DNA of 64,000 bases. Origin: JASGCP01 sp965263285. GTDB lineage: Bacteria; Bacteroidota; Bacteroidia; Chitinophagales; Chitinophagaceae. This document shows, in pieces, positions 17,140 to 26,278 of this stretch. The position numbers were made by a program, and so were the translations under genes. Every line of letters begins with the position of its first letter. Within the stretch, counting starts at the first letter, position 1. The stretch is taken from contig CBDHHD010000004.1 in assembly GCA_965263285.1 (NCBI GenBank), forward strand, positions 1-64,000. The letters are read 5' to 3'. The notes beneath the pieces are model-generated. The model had not been told where the DNA came from, did not search any database, and saw only the letters and a program-made list of their open reading frames with translations.

Positions 17140-18270
17140 ATGTGTAAAAAGTTATTATTTGTTATAGTATGTGCACTTGGTATCTTGTGTAATGCATGTA
17201 AATATAGTATAATACTTACTTCTAAAGAGGCTAAAGAAAGAAAAACAGATTCTCTGGTGCTTGTTAATATGTATAAAAAATTAAATGGTAATCTTTGGAA
17301 GCGACATGATGGTTGGTTGTCTAATATGCCGATAGACAAATGGTATGGTGTTACTTGTGATTCTGTTAGAGTAATCGGTGTTTCATTGTCTAATAATAAT
17401 ATAATAGGCACCATCCCTTATTGGATATATAAGCTTAGTGAATTGCAATGGATAGATCTATCTCATAATAAAATAATAGGAAGTATTCCTTATTCGATTG
17501 GTTTATTAAAGAAGCTAACAAATATTAATTTGAGTGATAACCACATTATTGGTATTATACCTAATTCAATTACTAATTTGTCTTTTTTAACGGTATTAAA
17601 CTTGTCAGCTAATCAGCTTACAGGTGATATACCTAACATACTAGGTAAACTTCAACATCTATCTATATTGAATTTAGGGTTTAATCAGCTAAGTGGCAGT
17701 ATACCATCTAGCATTGGTTATTTATATAGTTTAAGGCAATTGCTATTGAATAATAACAGGTTGGGCAAGCATATTCCTTATTTTATTGGAAATTTACAGC
17801 AGGTGGTTAAGATAAATTTATCAAGTAATAGTCTAACAGGCGAGATACCTAAAAGTATAGGGCAATTAAAGAATATTCAATCGCTACAGTTGTCTATGAA
17901 TAAACTTTCTGGGGTTATTCCTTCTTCGTTATTTACATTGTATAATTTGCGACAGCTTTCATTGGGGGTTAATTATTTAACGGGACATTTGCCTATTGCC
18001 TTGTCAAATTTAATTTATTTAGAGCAGTTGTTTTTATCAAATAATCGTTTAGAGGGAGTTATCCCTTTTACGATAGGCCAATTATCTAATTTGTCATATT
18101 TGAGTTTGTATAATAATAGTTTTTCAGGTATTATTCCTAGTCAAATATTAGCCTGTCATAGATTAATTAGTTGCGATATATCATTTAATTATATTCGTAT
18201 TTTACAAACACCGCGAATAGTTATTCGCTTTTTTAAAGAAAGGAATTTTAATTATACTACGCAAAAATAA
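17140..18270 (+). CDS. Plant-type leucine-rich-repeat lipoprotein
   Basis: A 376-aa exported protein. The N-terminus is a signal peptide ending in CNAC, a weak lipobox, so it is probably a lipoprotein. Residues 35-75 resemble the LRR N-terminal cap of plant receptors (LWKRHDGW...WYGVTC). Eleven 24-residue repeats follow, of the form LxxLxLxxNxLxGxIPxxIGxL, the plant-specific LRR class, plus a decayed last repeat. The repeat register is perfect throughout, which argues for a functional solenoid. Such LRRs bind proteins; in host-associated Bacteroidota they are suspected adhesins or effectors, but no target can be named. The gene stands alone between a MITE and metZ. Start is the only ATG ahead of the signal peptide. 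Confidence 0.88.
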   Translation: MCKKLLFVIVCALGILCNACKYSIILTSKEAKERKTDSLVLVNMYKKLNGNLWKRHDGWLSNMPIDKWYGVTCDSVRVIGVSLSNNNIIGTIPYWIYKLSELQWIDLSHNKIIGSIPYSIGLLKKLTNINLSDNHIIGIIPNSITNLSFLTVLNLSANQLTGDIPNILGKLQHLSILNLGFNQLSGSIPSSIGYLYSLRQLLLNNNRLGKHIPYFIGNLQQVVKINLSSNSLTGEIPKSIGQLKNIQSLQLSMNKLSGVIPSSLFTLYNLRQLSLGVNYLTGHLPIALSNLIYLEQLFLSNNRLEGVIPFTIGQLSNLSYLSLYNNSFSGIIPSQILACHRLISCDISFNYIRILQTPRIVIRFFKERNFNYTTQK

Positions 18271-18368
18271 TAGTAGTAGTTGGATGCAATATATTTTAAG
18301 CGTATGGTTGTAGTGGGTGGATGACTTTATAGTCTAACTATATTTTAGAAGTATTACTTATTTTTTGA

Positions 18369-18376
18369 TATATTTG
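18369..18376 (+). promoter_or_regulatory. -7 promoter box upstream of metZ
   Basis: TATATTTG matches TAnnTTTG, 34 bp before the metZ ATG. No convincing -33 box is visible. Confidence 0.4.
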
Positions 18377-18410
18377 AGGATACAAATGATTTGTAAATAA
18401 AAAAATAAAC

Positions 18411-19628
18411 ATGAAAAAAAAGATGAAGTCAAATAAAGTGAGTGAGAAAAAAACACCTTGGGGAGATGCTACAAAGAGTATTCGAATAATGATGCCAAAA
18501 ACAAATCAACTAGAGCATTCCACTCCTATTTTTCTTACTAGTAGTTTTTGTTATGACTCAGCAGAAACTATGGCAGAGGTGTTTGAAAGTCATCAATATG
18601 ATCGTGGTATATATTCTCGATTTACTAATCCAAATACAAGTGAATTGGCTATGAAGGTAGCAGCTCTTGAGGAGGCGGAGGCAGGTGTTTGCTTCGCAAC
18701 AGGTATTGCAAGTATCTTTGCTAGTTTGATGAGTTTCTTAAAAAATGGAGATCATATCATTAGCTCTGCTGCTATTTTTGGTACTAGCTATAATATGATT
18801 TCAAAATATTTAGTCAACTGGGGTATAACATCAAGCTTTTTTGATATCAATCACCCAGAATCAATTGCTAAAATAATACGAAAGAATACAAAAATATTAT
18901 ATGTAGAAACCCCTTCTAATCCCGCTATTAATATAATTGATTTGTCGTTTCTATCTGCATTATGTAAGAAAAATAACATTTTATTGGTTGTAGATAATTG
19001 TTTTGCTACTCCTATTTTTCAAAAGCCCATTCGTTGGGGTGCTGATATTGTATTACATTCAGCTACTAAATATTTTGATGGTCAAGGTCGTGTGTTAGGA
19101 GGAGTAGTGGTGGGGAATAAAGAACATATACATATTATTACTGATTTTTTACGAAATATTGGTGGATCAATGAGCGCATTTAATGCTTGGATTATATCCA
19201 AAAGCATAGAAACCTTATCCGTTAGAATGGAAAAACATGCCGATAATGCTTTGCAAGTAGCTACACTTTTGTCTACTCAAACAAAATATATTAAATGGGT
19301 TAAATATCCCTTTCTTCCTTCTCATCCTCAATATGCTATTGCAAAAAAACAAATGACGAGTGGAGGGGGACTCCTTTCTTTTGAACTAGCGGGAGGCATT
19401 AAAGCAGGAAGGCGTTTCCTAAATGCTTTGTCGTTATTGTCGGTTACAAATAATTTGGGAGATGCTAAGAGTATTGTATCTCATCCCGCTAGCACTTCTC
19501 ATTCGGCTTTAACAGAAGAGCAACGACTTGCAGTAGGTATTACCCCAGGTATGATACGCATTTCGGTAGGATTAGAAAATGTACAAGATATTATATATGA
19601 TATCTTAACAGCTTTAAAGAAAAAGTAA
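18411..19628 (+). CDS. metZ: O-succinylhomoserine sulfhydrylase / Cys-Met metabolism PLP enzyme
   Basis: A PLP enzyme of the trans-sulfuration family, 405 aa, most like MetZ, which makes homocysteine from an activated homoserine and sulfide. The PLP-binding lysine lies in HSATKYFDGQGRVLGG (about residue 215), the GQGRVLGG continuation being typical of MetZ rather than MetB or MetC. Other family marks are YSRFTNPNT near residue 65, VETPSNP near 165 and VVDNCFATP near 190. No other methionine gene is adjacent. MetB or a cystathionine lyase is the alternative. A second ATG four codons downstream could also be used. Confidence 0.85.
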   Translation: MKKKMKSNKVSEKKTPWGDATKSIRIMMPKTNQLEHSTPIFLTSSFCYDSAETMAEVFESHQYDRGIYSRFTNPNTSELAMKVAALEEAEAGVCFATGIASIFASLMSFLKNGDHIISSAAIFGTSYNMISKYLVNWGITSSFFDINHPESIAKIIRKNTKILYVETPSNPAINIIDLSFLSALCKKNNILLVVDNCFATPIFQKPIRWGADIVLHSATKYFDGQGRVLGGVVVGNKEHIHIITDFLRNIGGSMSAFNAWIISKSIETLSVRMEKHADNALQVATLLSTQTKYIKWVKYPFLPSHPQYAIAKKQMTSGGGLLSFELAGGIKAGRRFLNALSLLSVTNNLGDAKSIVSHPASTSHSALTEEQRLAVGITPGMIRISVGLENVQDIIYDILTALKKK

Positions 19629-19679
19629 TCAATTATACTTAAATATGTTTTAATTTTGATTGTATAATTTTTGTATTTT

Positions 19680-20450
19680 ATGCGTAAACAAATTGTAGTA
19701 GCTAATTGGAAAATGAATCTTACTCTTTTACAAGCAGAGCAGTTGATAAACGAATGGCAGTTGTTTCAATGGTCCCCTACTTCTTCTTTGCAAGAAGTTA
19801 TATTTGCAGTTCCTTTTCCCTATTTAATACCTATATATAAGCAAATAGGCAAGCAAGAAAGGGTATCTGTGATTGCTCAAAATTGCGCACATCAGTTACA
19901 AGGTGCATTTACAGGCGAAGTGAGTGTAACTATGCTCAAATCAATAGGTATTAAAGGAGTCATTATTGGGCATAGCGAAAGAAGAGACATATTCCAAGAA
20001 ACTAATTTGTTGCTAAAAGAAAAAGTGTCTTTAGCAATACAACAAAAGATAGACCCTATTTTTTGTTGTGGAGAACCTTTGTCTGTAAGAGAGGAAGGTA
20101 AGCAAAATATTTTTGTTGCACAGCAATTGAAGGAGTCTCTTTTTCATTTAGCAGCAACAGAAGTAGTCAAGGTGGTTGTTGCTTATGAACCTATATGGGC
20201 TATTGGCACAGGGAAAACAGCTACCGCTCAACAGGCAGAAGAAATGCAATTGTTTATCCGTCAGCAAATAGCTACACAGTATTCATGGGTCATTGCAAAT
20301 GAAATAACCATTTTGTATGGGGGAAGTGTAAAAGCTAATAATGCAAAAGAAATTTTTTCTATGCCTAATGTAGATGGAGGACTTATAGGTGGAGCATCTT
20401 TAATAGCCAAAGATTTTCAAGAGATAGTGAAAGCAATGAAAGGAAGTTAA
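19680..20450 (+). CDS. tpiA: Triosephosphate isomerase
   Basis: Interconverts dihydroxyacetone phosphate and glyceraldehyde 3-phosphate in glycolysis. From this ATG the protein is 256 aa, the usual length. It starts RKQIVVANWKMN, carrying the catalytic Lys, and has IIGHSERR (electrophile His) and AYEPIWAIGTG (catalytic Glu) plus the phosphate-binding YGGSVKANN and GGLIGGAS loops. A TTG three codons upstream also lies in frame, but the ATG at 19680 places the conserved start correctly. A short gap leads to the LysM gene. Confidence 0.97.
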   Translation: MRKQIVVANWKMNLTLLQAEQLINEWQLFQWSPTSSLQEVIFAVPFPYLIPIYKQIGKQERVSVIAQNCAHQLQGAFTGEVSVTMLKSIGIKGVIIGHSERRDIFQETNLLLKEKVSLAIQQKIDPIFCCGEPLSVREEGKQNIFVAQQLKESLFHLAATEVVKVVVAYEPIWAIGTGKTATAQQAEEMQLFIRQQIATQYSWVIANEITILYGGSVKANNAKEIFSMPNVDGGLIGGASLIAKDFQEIVKAMKGS

Positions 20451-20466
20451 ACTTAAAAGCAATTGT

Positions 20467-21342
20467 ATGCGAAGGCTAATGGTGTTTATTATTTTCTTTT
20501 TCTTTTTTGTAAAGGGGGATGCACAAACATATATATGGGTTGCGTATCAAGGTTCTCATGTATATGCAAAACACATTGTTGTAAAAGGGGAAACATTATT
20601 TAGAATTGCAAACGAATATCATAGTAATGTTGATATGATAAAAAAAGAAAATAATTTAATGAATGTATCGTTGTTGCAAGTGGGTAAAAAATTACTTATC
20701 CCTTTAAATATAAAACTAATCCAATGGATGCCACAAAATAACATGCGCCCCCTTGCTATTGAAATAGAGGCTGGTAAAAGCATGGATACGATTGTAAGAG
20801 GGATTAGATTTGTTAGTACAAATGCATTGTTGAAAATGAATCCTCAAATTGGTAATGAAGTGAGAAAAGAAACAACACTTGTTGTGGGATATTATCCATA
20901 TAAAACCATAGACACAACTAAAGCTATTGCTCATTCTATTGATACTAATGTAGATGATAATGTAATGCAAGAGATTATACATTATAGCCATCTATTAGAT
21001 ACAGCATCTATGCAAATGTCAAATGAATATTCAGAAGGTTATTTTAAAAATAATTATAATAAAGATATGATTTCCCATAAAACAATAGATATGATTGCTT
21101 CTATTTTTAAAACAACTAATGGATGGGATACTAAAAAATATTATGCGCTTACTTCAATAGCTCCCCCCGGTAGTATTGTTAAAGTCTCATCTCAAAACGG
21201 CAAGTCAATCTATGCTAAGGTGTTAGGGCCTTTGCCCTCTGGTGTAGGGGATACCACTATTGGTATTCGTATTAGTGATGCTGGAAGTAATGCTTTGGCA
21301 TTGAAAGAAGTACTTCGTTTTCATGTATGGGTTAGCTATTAA
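20467..21342 (+). CDS. Exported LysM protein with C-terminal double-psi beta-barrel
   Basis: A 291-aa secreted protein. Residues 1-20 form a signal peptide ending in GDAQ. Residues 37-80 are a LysM peptidoglycan-binding domain (VVKGETLFRIANEYHSNVDMIKKEN...VGKKLLIP), and 95-135 look like a second, decayed LysM. The C-terminal 100 residues (TSIAPPGSIVKVSSQNGKS... GIRISDAGSNAL) resemble the RlpA-like double-psi beta-barrel, although the catalytic Asp/His pair of lytic RlpA is not obvious. It probably works at the cell wall. It follows tpiA by 16 bp, so co-transcription is likely. Confidence 0.75.
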   Translation: MRRLMVFIIFFFFFVKGDAQTYIWVAYQGSHVYAKHIVVKGETLFRIANEYHSNVDMIKKENNLMNVSLLQVGKKLLIPLNIKLIQWMPQNNMRPLAIEIEAGKSMDTIVRGIRFVSTNALLKMNPQIGNEVRKETTLVVGYYPYKTIDTTKAIAHSIDTNVDDNVMQEIIHYSHLLDTASMQMSNEYSEGYFKNNYNKDMISHKTIDMIASIFKTTNGWDTKKYYALTSIAPPGSIVKVSSQNGKSIYAKVLGPLPSGVGDTTIGIRISDAGSNALALKEVLRFHVWVSY

Positions 21343-21349
21343 GGTATAT

Positions 21350-21480
21350 TAATATATAAAAAATCTGCCACTATATTCTCGCAGGTCGCTCTGTTCGCCT
21401 TGTTTTGTAAAGCCCTTTATCTTATGGTAGTCCTCATCAGACCTTTCCTATTGTTTCTATGTTTGTATTTGTTTAGATAA
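21350..21480 (-). repeat. Relic of the 440-bp MITE-like family (inverted, partial)
   Basis: Reads as a decayed reverse complement of the element's left half: attctcgc...ggtcgct, gttttgtaa, ctttatct, agtcctcatcag, tttcctatt. Both ends are lost. Confidence 0.7.
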
Positions 21481-21794
21481 AGAACATGAATTTTGGCCAA
21501 CAAGTAAGAAAAATACTTAAATTTTTTTCTCAATTATATTGAACATTATGTTATGTAAGTTATATACATGAATTGTTTTCAGTATCAATAGATATGTTCT
21601 TTGGCTGCATCCTTTTCTTCATGGCAAGAGAAATATAATTGCAACTGTTTAGTTTGTCGAGTGTACTATTATGTGTATCTAAGCAGTTAAGATTTTTAAA
21701 GGAATGTTTAATATCTATTTCTTGTTTTTTATACGCCAAAGAATACCGTTCTTTCGTATTTAAAATTAGTTTAATAAATCATCATTATAAGTAA
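21481..21794. other. Intergenic, no recognised gene
   Basis: About 310 bp without a recognised gene. On the minus strand a frame is open from about 21773 to 21560 (roughly 60 codons) with a possible TTG start; the translation resembles nothing I know. It may be a gene relic. Confidence 0.35.
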
Positions 21795-21802
21795 TATATT
21801 TG
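21795..21802 (+). promoter_or_regulatory. -7 promoter box upstream of the ABC ATPase gene
   Basis: TATATTTG (TAnnTTTG) lies 24 bp before the ATG at 21827 and would start the transcript for the run of + strand genes that follows. Confidence 0.45.
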
Positions 21803-21826
21803 TAAATATTTATTATCTATAACATT

Positions 21827-22591
21827 ATGTCAGAAAAAAAAATCATCATTGACATTCAAAACTTAGTTAAAAAATACGACGATTATGAAGCAGTAAAAGG
21901 TATTAGTTTTCAAGTATTTGAAGGTGAGGTATTTGGGCTGTTAGGGCCTAATGGCGCGGGTAAATCTACCACCATTGAAATTATGGAAACGCTAAAAGAA
22001 AAAACCTCTGGTAAAGTGGTTATTAATGGTATTGATATAGATCAAAATCCTATTGCTATTAAATCATTTACGGGAGTTCAATTACAAACAGCAGGTTTTT
22101 ATCGTTCGTTGCATTGTAAAGAGATTATTAGCCTTTTTGCACATCTATATAATGTAAAAGTAGATGTATTAAAAGTGTTAGATGATGCTGGTTTACTAGA
22201 AAAAGCTAAAAATAAATTTGAAGCATTAAGTGGAGGGCAGAAGCAAAGATTAGCACTCGCCATTTGTATGCTAAATGATCCTAAGATTGTTTTTTTAGAT
22301 GAACCCACCACAGGATTAGATCCTTATGCGAGGCGAAATTTGTGGAATAAAATATTAGATATTAAAAAGAAAGGGGTTACGGTTATACTCACTACTCATT
22401 ATATGGATGAAGCAGAACAGTTGTGTGATAGAGTAGCAATTATGAACAAAGGGAAAATAGTGAGACTTTCTACTCCTAATACTTTGATAGATGAATTGTT
22501 GGCTACAGGATTTAAAAAATCAGCTCCTGTAAAGAATGCTGATTTAGAAGATGTTTTTATTTATTTAACAGGCTTGTCATTGTCTGAATAA
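21827..22591 (+). CDS. ABC transporter ATP-binding protein
   Basis: A cytoplasmic ATPase subunit of an ABC exporter of the multidrug/daunorubicin (CcmA, DrrA-like) type, 254 aa. It has Walker A GPNGAGKST (about residue 46), signature LSGGQKQRLALA (about 133), Walker B KIVFLDEPTTGLD (about 153) and an H-loop TTHYMDEAEQL. The short C-terminal tail after the H-loop is normal for this class. No permease gene is adjacent: the next gene, 10 bp on, is a NUDIX hydrolase. The membrane partner must be elsewhere or lost. Confidence 0.9.
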   Translation: MSEKKIIIDIQNLVKKYDDYEAVKGISFQVFEGEVFGLLGPNGAGKSTTIEIMETLKEKTSGKVVINGIDIDQNPIAIKSFTGVQLQTAGFYRSLHCKEIISLFAHLYNVKVDVLKVLDDAGLLEKAKNKFEALSGGQKQRLALAICMLNDPKIVFLDEPTTGLDPYARRNLWNKILDIKKKGVTVILTTHYMDEAEQLCDRVAIMNKGKIVRLSTPNTLIDELLATGFKKSAPVKNADLEDVFIYLTGLSLSE

Positions 22592-22601
22592 TAATGAATA
22601 T

Positions 22602-23144
22602 ATGAATTGGGAAGTAACTCATTCTAACATAGCGTATCAGAATAGCATTTTTTCTGTTGTTACAGATCAATGTAAAATGCCATCGGGTAAAGTTGTTCAG
22701 GCATATTATAGAATATGCATAGATGATTGGTGTAATATGATGGTTGTAACTCATCAAGAACAAGTAGTAATGGTAAAACAATATCGCCATGCAGCTCAAT
22801 ATATATCTTTAGAGCTTCCAGGAGGGTTGCTTAATCAAAATGAAGATCCTATTTGTTGTGCACAAAGAGAAGTATTAGAAGAAACAGGATATCAAGTTGC
22901 GCATTGCTCTCTATTATATAAAACATTTGTAAATCCTGCCTTGCAAAACAATCGTGCTTATTTCTTTCTTGGTACGCAGGCTGTTTTAAAGAGCAAACAA
23001 CAGTTAGATCTTTATGAAGATATAGAAGTGGTGCATCTCTCAAAAGAAAAGTTATTATACATATTATATCATGAAACATATCGGTTACATGCCATGCAAA
23101 TTGGTGCTATCTTTGTAGCTTGTAAACAATTACAATGGATTTGA
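22602..23144 (+). CDS. NUDIX hydrolase, ADP-ribose pyrophosphatase type
   Basis: Hydrolyses nucleoside diphosphate-X compounds, probably ADP-ribose. The 180-aa protein carries a full Nudix box, GX5EX7REUXEEXGU, read as GGLLNQNEDPICCAQREVLEETGY (split across about residues 74-97), with all metal-binding glutamates present. The preceding ELPGG is typical of the ADP-ribose subgroup. It starts 10 bp after the ABC ATPase and is followed 21 bp later by msrA, so it is likely in one operon. Confidence 0.85.
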   Translation: MNWEVTHSNIAYQNSIFSVVTDQCKMPSGKVVQAYYRICIDDWCNMMVVTHQEQVVMVKQYRHAAQYISLELPGGLLNQNEDPICCAQREVLEETGYQVAHCSLLYKTFVNPALQNNRAYFFLGTQAVLKSKQQLDLYEDIEVVHLSKEKLLYILYHETYRLHAMQIGAIFVACKQLQWI

Positions 23145-23165
23145 TACATTTGAATTTTATTTTTT

Positions 23166-23816
23166 ATGAATGATGCAAAATATTATTTAGCTCCTATTGT
23201 AATCATATCTTTGGTTGCTATCTCATTTGCTCGAAATATAAATAATAAAAATAGTATACCTATGAGTGAATTAAATTATAAAAAAGACACCGCTTATTTT
23301 GGAGAAGGTTGCTTTTGGTGTACAGAAGCTTTCTTTCAAAGACTAAAAGGAGTGCTATCTGTAACAAGTGGGTATGGAGGTGGCAATGTATCCAATCCTA
23401 CTTATGAGCAAGTGTGTGATCATACAACAGGTCATGTAGAATTAGCACAAATTATATTTGATTCTTCTGTTGTAAGTTTTGATAAGCTGTTAGAAGTTTT
23501 TTGGGAAACCCATGATCCTACTACATACGATCAACAAGGAAATGATGTAGGGCCTCAATATAAAAGTGTTATCTATTATATTCATCCTTATCAAAAAGAG
23601 ACTGCAGAGAAATACAAAATGGCATTGGATAAAAGTGGATCTTGGAATAAACCTATTGTAACAGAAATTTTGCCATTTAAAAACTTTTATCCTGCCGAAA
23701 AATATCATCAAAACTTTTATAATGGCAATAAAAATAGTGTTCCTTATTGTAAGTTTGTTATCCAACCTAAATTAGATAAATTCGAAGCTGTATTTAAAAA
23801 AGATTTGAAGCCATAA
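23166..23816 (+). CDS. msrA: Peptide-methionine (S)-S-oxide reductase, exported or membrane-anchored
   Basis: Reduces methionine-S-sulfoxide in oxidised proteins. The 216-aa protein has the catalytic GCFWCTE (about residue 50) plus the family stretches SGYGGG and TGHVE. Residues 1-22 are a hydrophobic leader (LAPIVIISLVAISFA), so it probably acts in the periplasm or at the membrane surface. There is no fused MsrB domain. It lies between the NUDIX gene and prfA, all closely spaced. Confidence 0.93.
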   Translation: MNDAKYYLAPIVIISLVAISFARNINNKNSIPMSELNYKKDTAYFGEGCFWCTEAFFQRLKGVLSVTSGYGGGNVSNPTYEQVCDHTTGHVELAQIIFDSSVVSFDKLLEVFWETHDPTTYDQQGNDVGPQYKSVIYYIHPYQKETAEKYKMALDKSGSWNKPIVTEILPFKNFYPAEKYHQNFYNGNKNSVPYCKFVIQPKLDKFEAVFKKDLKP

Positions 23817-23845
23817 AAAATATTGTAATATATTATACTGTTGAT

Positions 23846-24910
23846 ATGATAGAGCAATTAGAAAGTATTAAAGCCAAATTTGAGCAATTAGCTGTTGCAC
23901 TCACCAACCCAGAAATTATTAATAGACCTAAAGACTTTGCTAAAACAAGTAAAGAATATAAACAGTTAGAAAAGATTGTAGAACCTTTTGAAACATATAA
24001 AAAAGTATTAAAAGACTATGTGCTTGCTAAAGAAGGACTCGAAGGAAATGATCAAGAATTTCGTGAATTGGCAAAAATGGAAATACCTTCTATAGAAGCA
24101 GAGAAAGAAAGATTAGAAAAATTACTTACTAAATTATTGATTCCCAAAGATCCTCAAGATGATAAGAATGCTATTATTGAAATTCGTGCAGGTACGGGAG
24201 GAGATGAGGCTAGTCTGTTTGCCGGTGATTTACTTAATATGTATATTCGCTTTTGTCAGAAAAGAGGTTGGAAAATAGCCTTACTTAGTGAAAGTGAAGG
24301 TACCGCAGGGGGGTATAAAGAAGCCTCTTTAGAAGTGAATGGAGAAGATGTGTATGGTATCCTTAAATTTGAAAGTGGTGTGCATCGTGTGCAAAGAGTA
24401 CCTGCAACAGAAACACAAGGTAGAGTGCATACAAGCGCTGCTACAGTAGCAGTGATGCCAGAAGCGGAAGAAATTGATTTCGAATTAAAAGATAGTGATG
24501 TAAAGATGGAAACTGCCCGTAGCGGTGGAGCAGGGGGGCAAAATGTAAATAAAGTAGAAACAAAAGTAATTCTTACGCATATTCCTACGGGTACTGTAGT
24601 GATGTGTCAAACAGAAAGAAATCAACTAGGAAATAGGGAAAAAGCCATGCAAATGCTTCGTACAAAATTATACGACGAACAAGTGCGTAAACAAGAAGAA
24701 GAAATAGCAAGGCATCGCAAAACACTTGTAAGTACAGGAGATAGAAGTGCTAAAATTAGAACATATAATTGGCCACAAGCAAGGGTTACCGACCACCGTA
24801 TAGGACTTACTTCTTATAACCTTAGTGCTATTATAAATGGAGATATAGAGGCGTTTATAGAAGGATTGCAAATAGCCGAAAATGCTAATAAAATGACGAA
24901 GAATATATAA
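23846..24910 (+). CDS. prfA: Peptide chain release factor 1
   Basis: Terminates translation at UAA and UAG. The 354-aa protein has the peptidyl-hydrolysis GGQ motif in SGGAGGQNVNKVET (about residue 227) and the RF1 stop-codon tripeptide PAT in RVPATETQGRVHTS (about 188), which separates it from RF2. Length is normal for RF1. There is no sign of a frameshift, unlike many prfB genes. Confidence 0.97.
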   Translation: MIEQLESIKAKFEQLAVALTNPEIINRPKDFAKTSKEYKQLEKIVEPFETYKKVLKDYVLAKEGLEGNDQEFRELAKMEIPSIEAEKERLEKLLTKLLIPKDPQDDKNAIIEIRAGTGGDEASLFAGDLLNMYIRFCQKRGWKIALLSESEGTAGGYKEASLEVNGEDVYGILKFESGVHRVQRVPATETQGRVHTSAATVAVMPEAEEIDFELKDSDVKMETARSGGAGGQNVNKVETKVILTHIPTGTVVMCQTERNQLGNREKAMQMLRTKLYDEQVRKQEEEIARHRKTLVSTGDRSAKIRTYNWPQARVTDHRIGLTSYNLSAIINGDIEAFIEGLQIAENANKMTKNI

Positions 24911-24955
24911 AAAATATTTGCTTTTAATGTTTATATTTTGTTTTAATTGTATTAC

Positions 24956-26269
24956 ATGAAGACAAAAACACTTAAAAAAGACTCTATTAATATTATTACA
25001 TTAGGTTGTAGTAAAAATATGGTGGATAGCGAAGTGTTAGCAGGGCAATTATTGGCTAATAAAAAAACAGTTATGCATGAGAGCACAGAAGAATCCCATG
25101 CTATTGTTATAGTAAATACTTGTGGTTTTATTGATAAGGCAAAAGAAGAAAGTATTCAAACTATTTTAGAACAGATAGAAAATAAGAAACAAGGGAAGGT
25201 AGATAAAGTGTTTGTAACTGGTTGTCTTAGTGAACGGTATAAAGAGTCTCTTGCTAAAGAAATTCCAGAAGTAGACGCTTGGTTTGGGACATTTGACCTC
25301 CCTGATTTAGTGGCAAAATGTAATGCAAACTATAAAAAAGATTTAATAGGCGAAAGAAAATTATCTACCCCCAAGCATTATGCATACATAAAGATTAGTG
25401 AAGGGTGTAATAGAACTTGTGCTTTTTGTGCTATACCACTGATGCGTGGCAAGCATATATCAAAACCAATGGAGACAATTGTTGACGAAGTAAAGAAACT
25501 AGTATCAAATGGAGTAAAAGAAATTATGCTTATTGCACAAGAACTCACCTACTATGGATTGGATATTTATAAAAAAAGATCCTTGCCTTCTTTGTTACAT
25601 CACTTAGCAGATATTGAAGGCTTGCATTGGATTCGTTTGCATTATGCTTACCCTACCCATTTCCCAATAGAAATAATTGAAGTAATGAAAGTAAGAAAAA
25701 ATATATGTCCTTATTTAGATATGCCCTTACAACATGCGAGTGATGCGATGTTACAAGCAATGCGTAGACAAATTACACAAGCTGAAATAAATGATTTGAT
25801 TAATCGTATTCGAGATATATTACCTCATATTTGTTTGCGTACTACGCTGATTACAGGATTTCCAGGGGAAACAAATAAAGATATCGATACGCTATTGCAA
25901 TTTTTATCGCTACATCAATTTGATCGTGTGGGGGTTTTTCAATATAGCCATGAAGAAAATACAAGTGCTTATTCTTTAGTAGATAATATTTCCGCGAAAG
26001 AAAAGCAAAATCGTGCAGAAAAGATTATGGCTTGGCAACAAGAAATTAGTTATCAAAAAAATATTCAAAAAATAGGCCAAATATGGGAAGTCTTAATTGA
26101 TAAAAAAGAAGCCAATCGATATATTGGCAGAACTTATTGTGATAGTGTAGAAGTAGATAATGAAGTGATTGTTCATTCTCATCAACCCCTTGTTGTTGGC
26201 TCTTTTGTTCCTGTAAAAATAACAGAAGCCTATGATTATGATATAGAAGGCACTGTTGTATGCTATTAA
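24956..26269 (+). CDS. rimO: Ribosomal protein S12 methylthiotransferase
   Basis: A radical-SAM enzyme that methylthiolates an Asp of ribosomal protein S12. The N-terminal UPF0004 domain begins ITLGCSKNMVDSE, the RimO form of the motif. The radical-SAM cluster is CNRTCAFC (about residue 145), and a C-terminal TRAM domain ends the 437-aa chain. The ATG at 24956 is chosen over an upstream in-frame TTG at 24947. Ten bases separate it from bshC. Confidence 0.94.
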   Translation: MKTKTLKKDSINIITLGCSKNMVDSEVLAGQLLANKKTVMHESTEESHAIVIVNTCGFIDKAKEESIQTILEQIENKKQGKVDKVFVTGCLSERYKESLAKEIPEVDAWFGTFDLPDLVAKCNANYKKDLIGERKLSTPKHYAYIKISEGCNRTCAFCAIPLMRGKHISKPMETIVDEVKKLVSNGVKEIMLIAQELTYYGLDIYKKRSLPSLLHHLADIEGLHWIRLHYAYPTHFPIEIIEVMKVRKNICPYLDMPLQHASDAMLQAMRRQITQAEINDLINRIRDILPHICLRTTLITGFPGETNKDIDTLLQFLSLHQFDRVGVFQYSHEENTSAYSLVDNISAKEKQNRAEKIMAWQQEISYQKNIQKIGQIWEVLIDKKEANRYIGRTYCDSVEVDNEVIVHSHQPLVVGSFVPVKITEAYDYDIEGTVVCY

Positions 26270-26278
26270 AATAATCGT

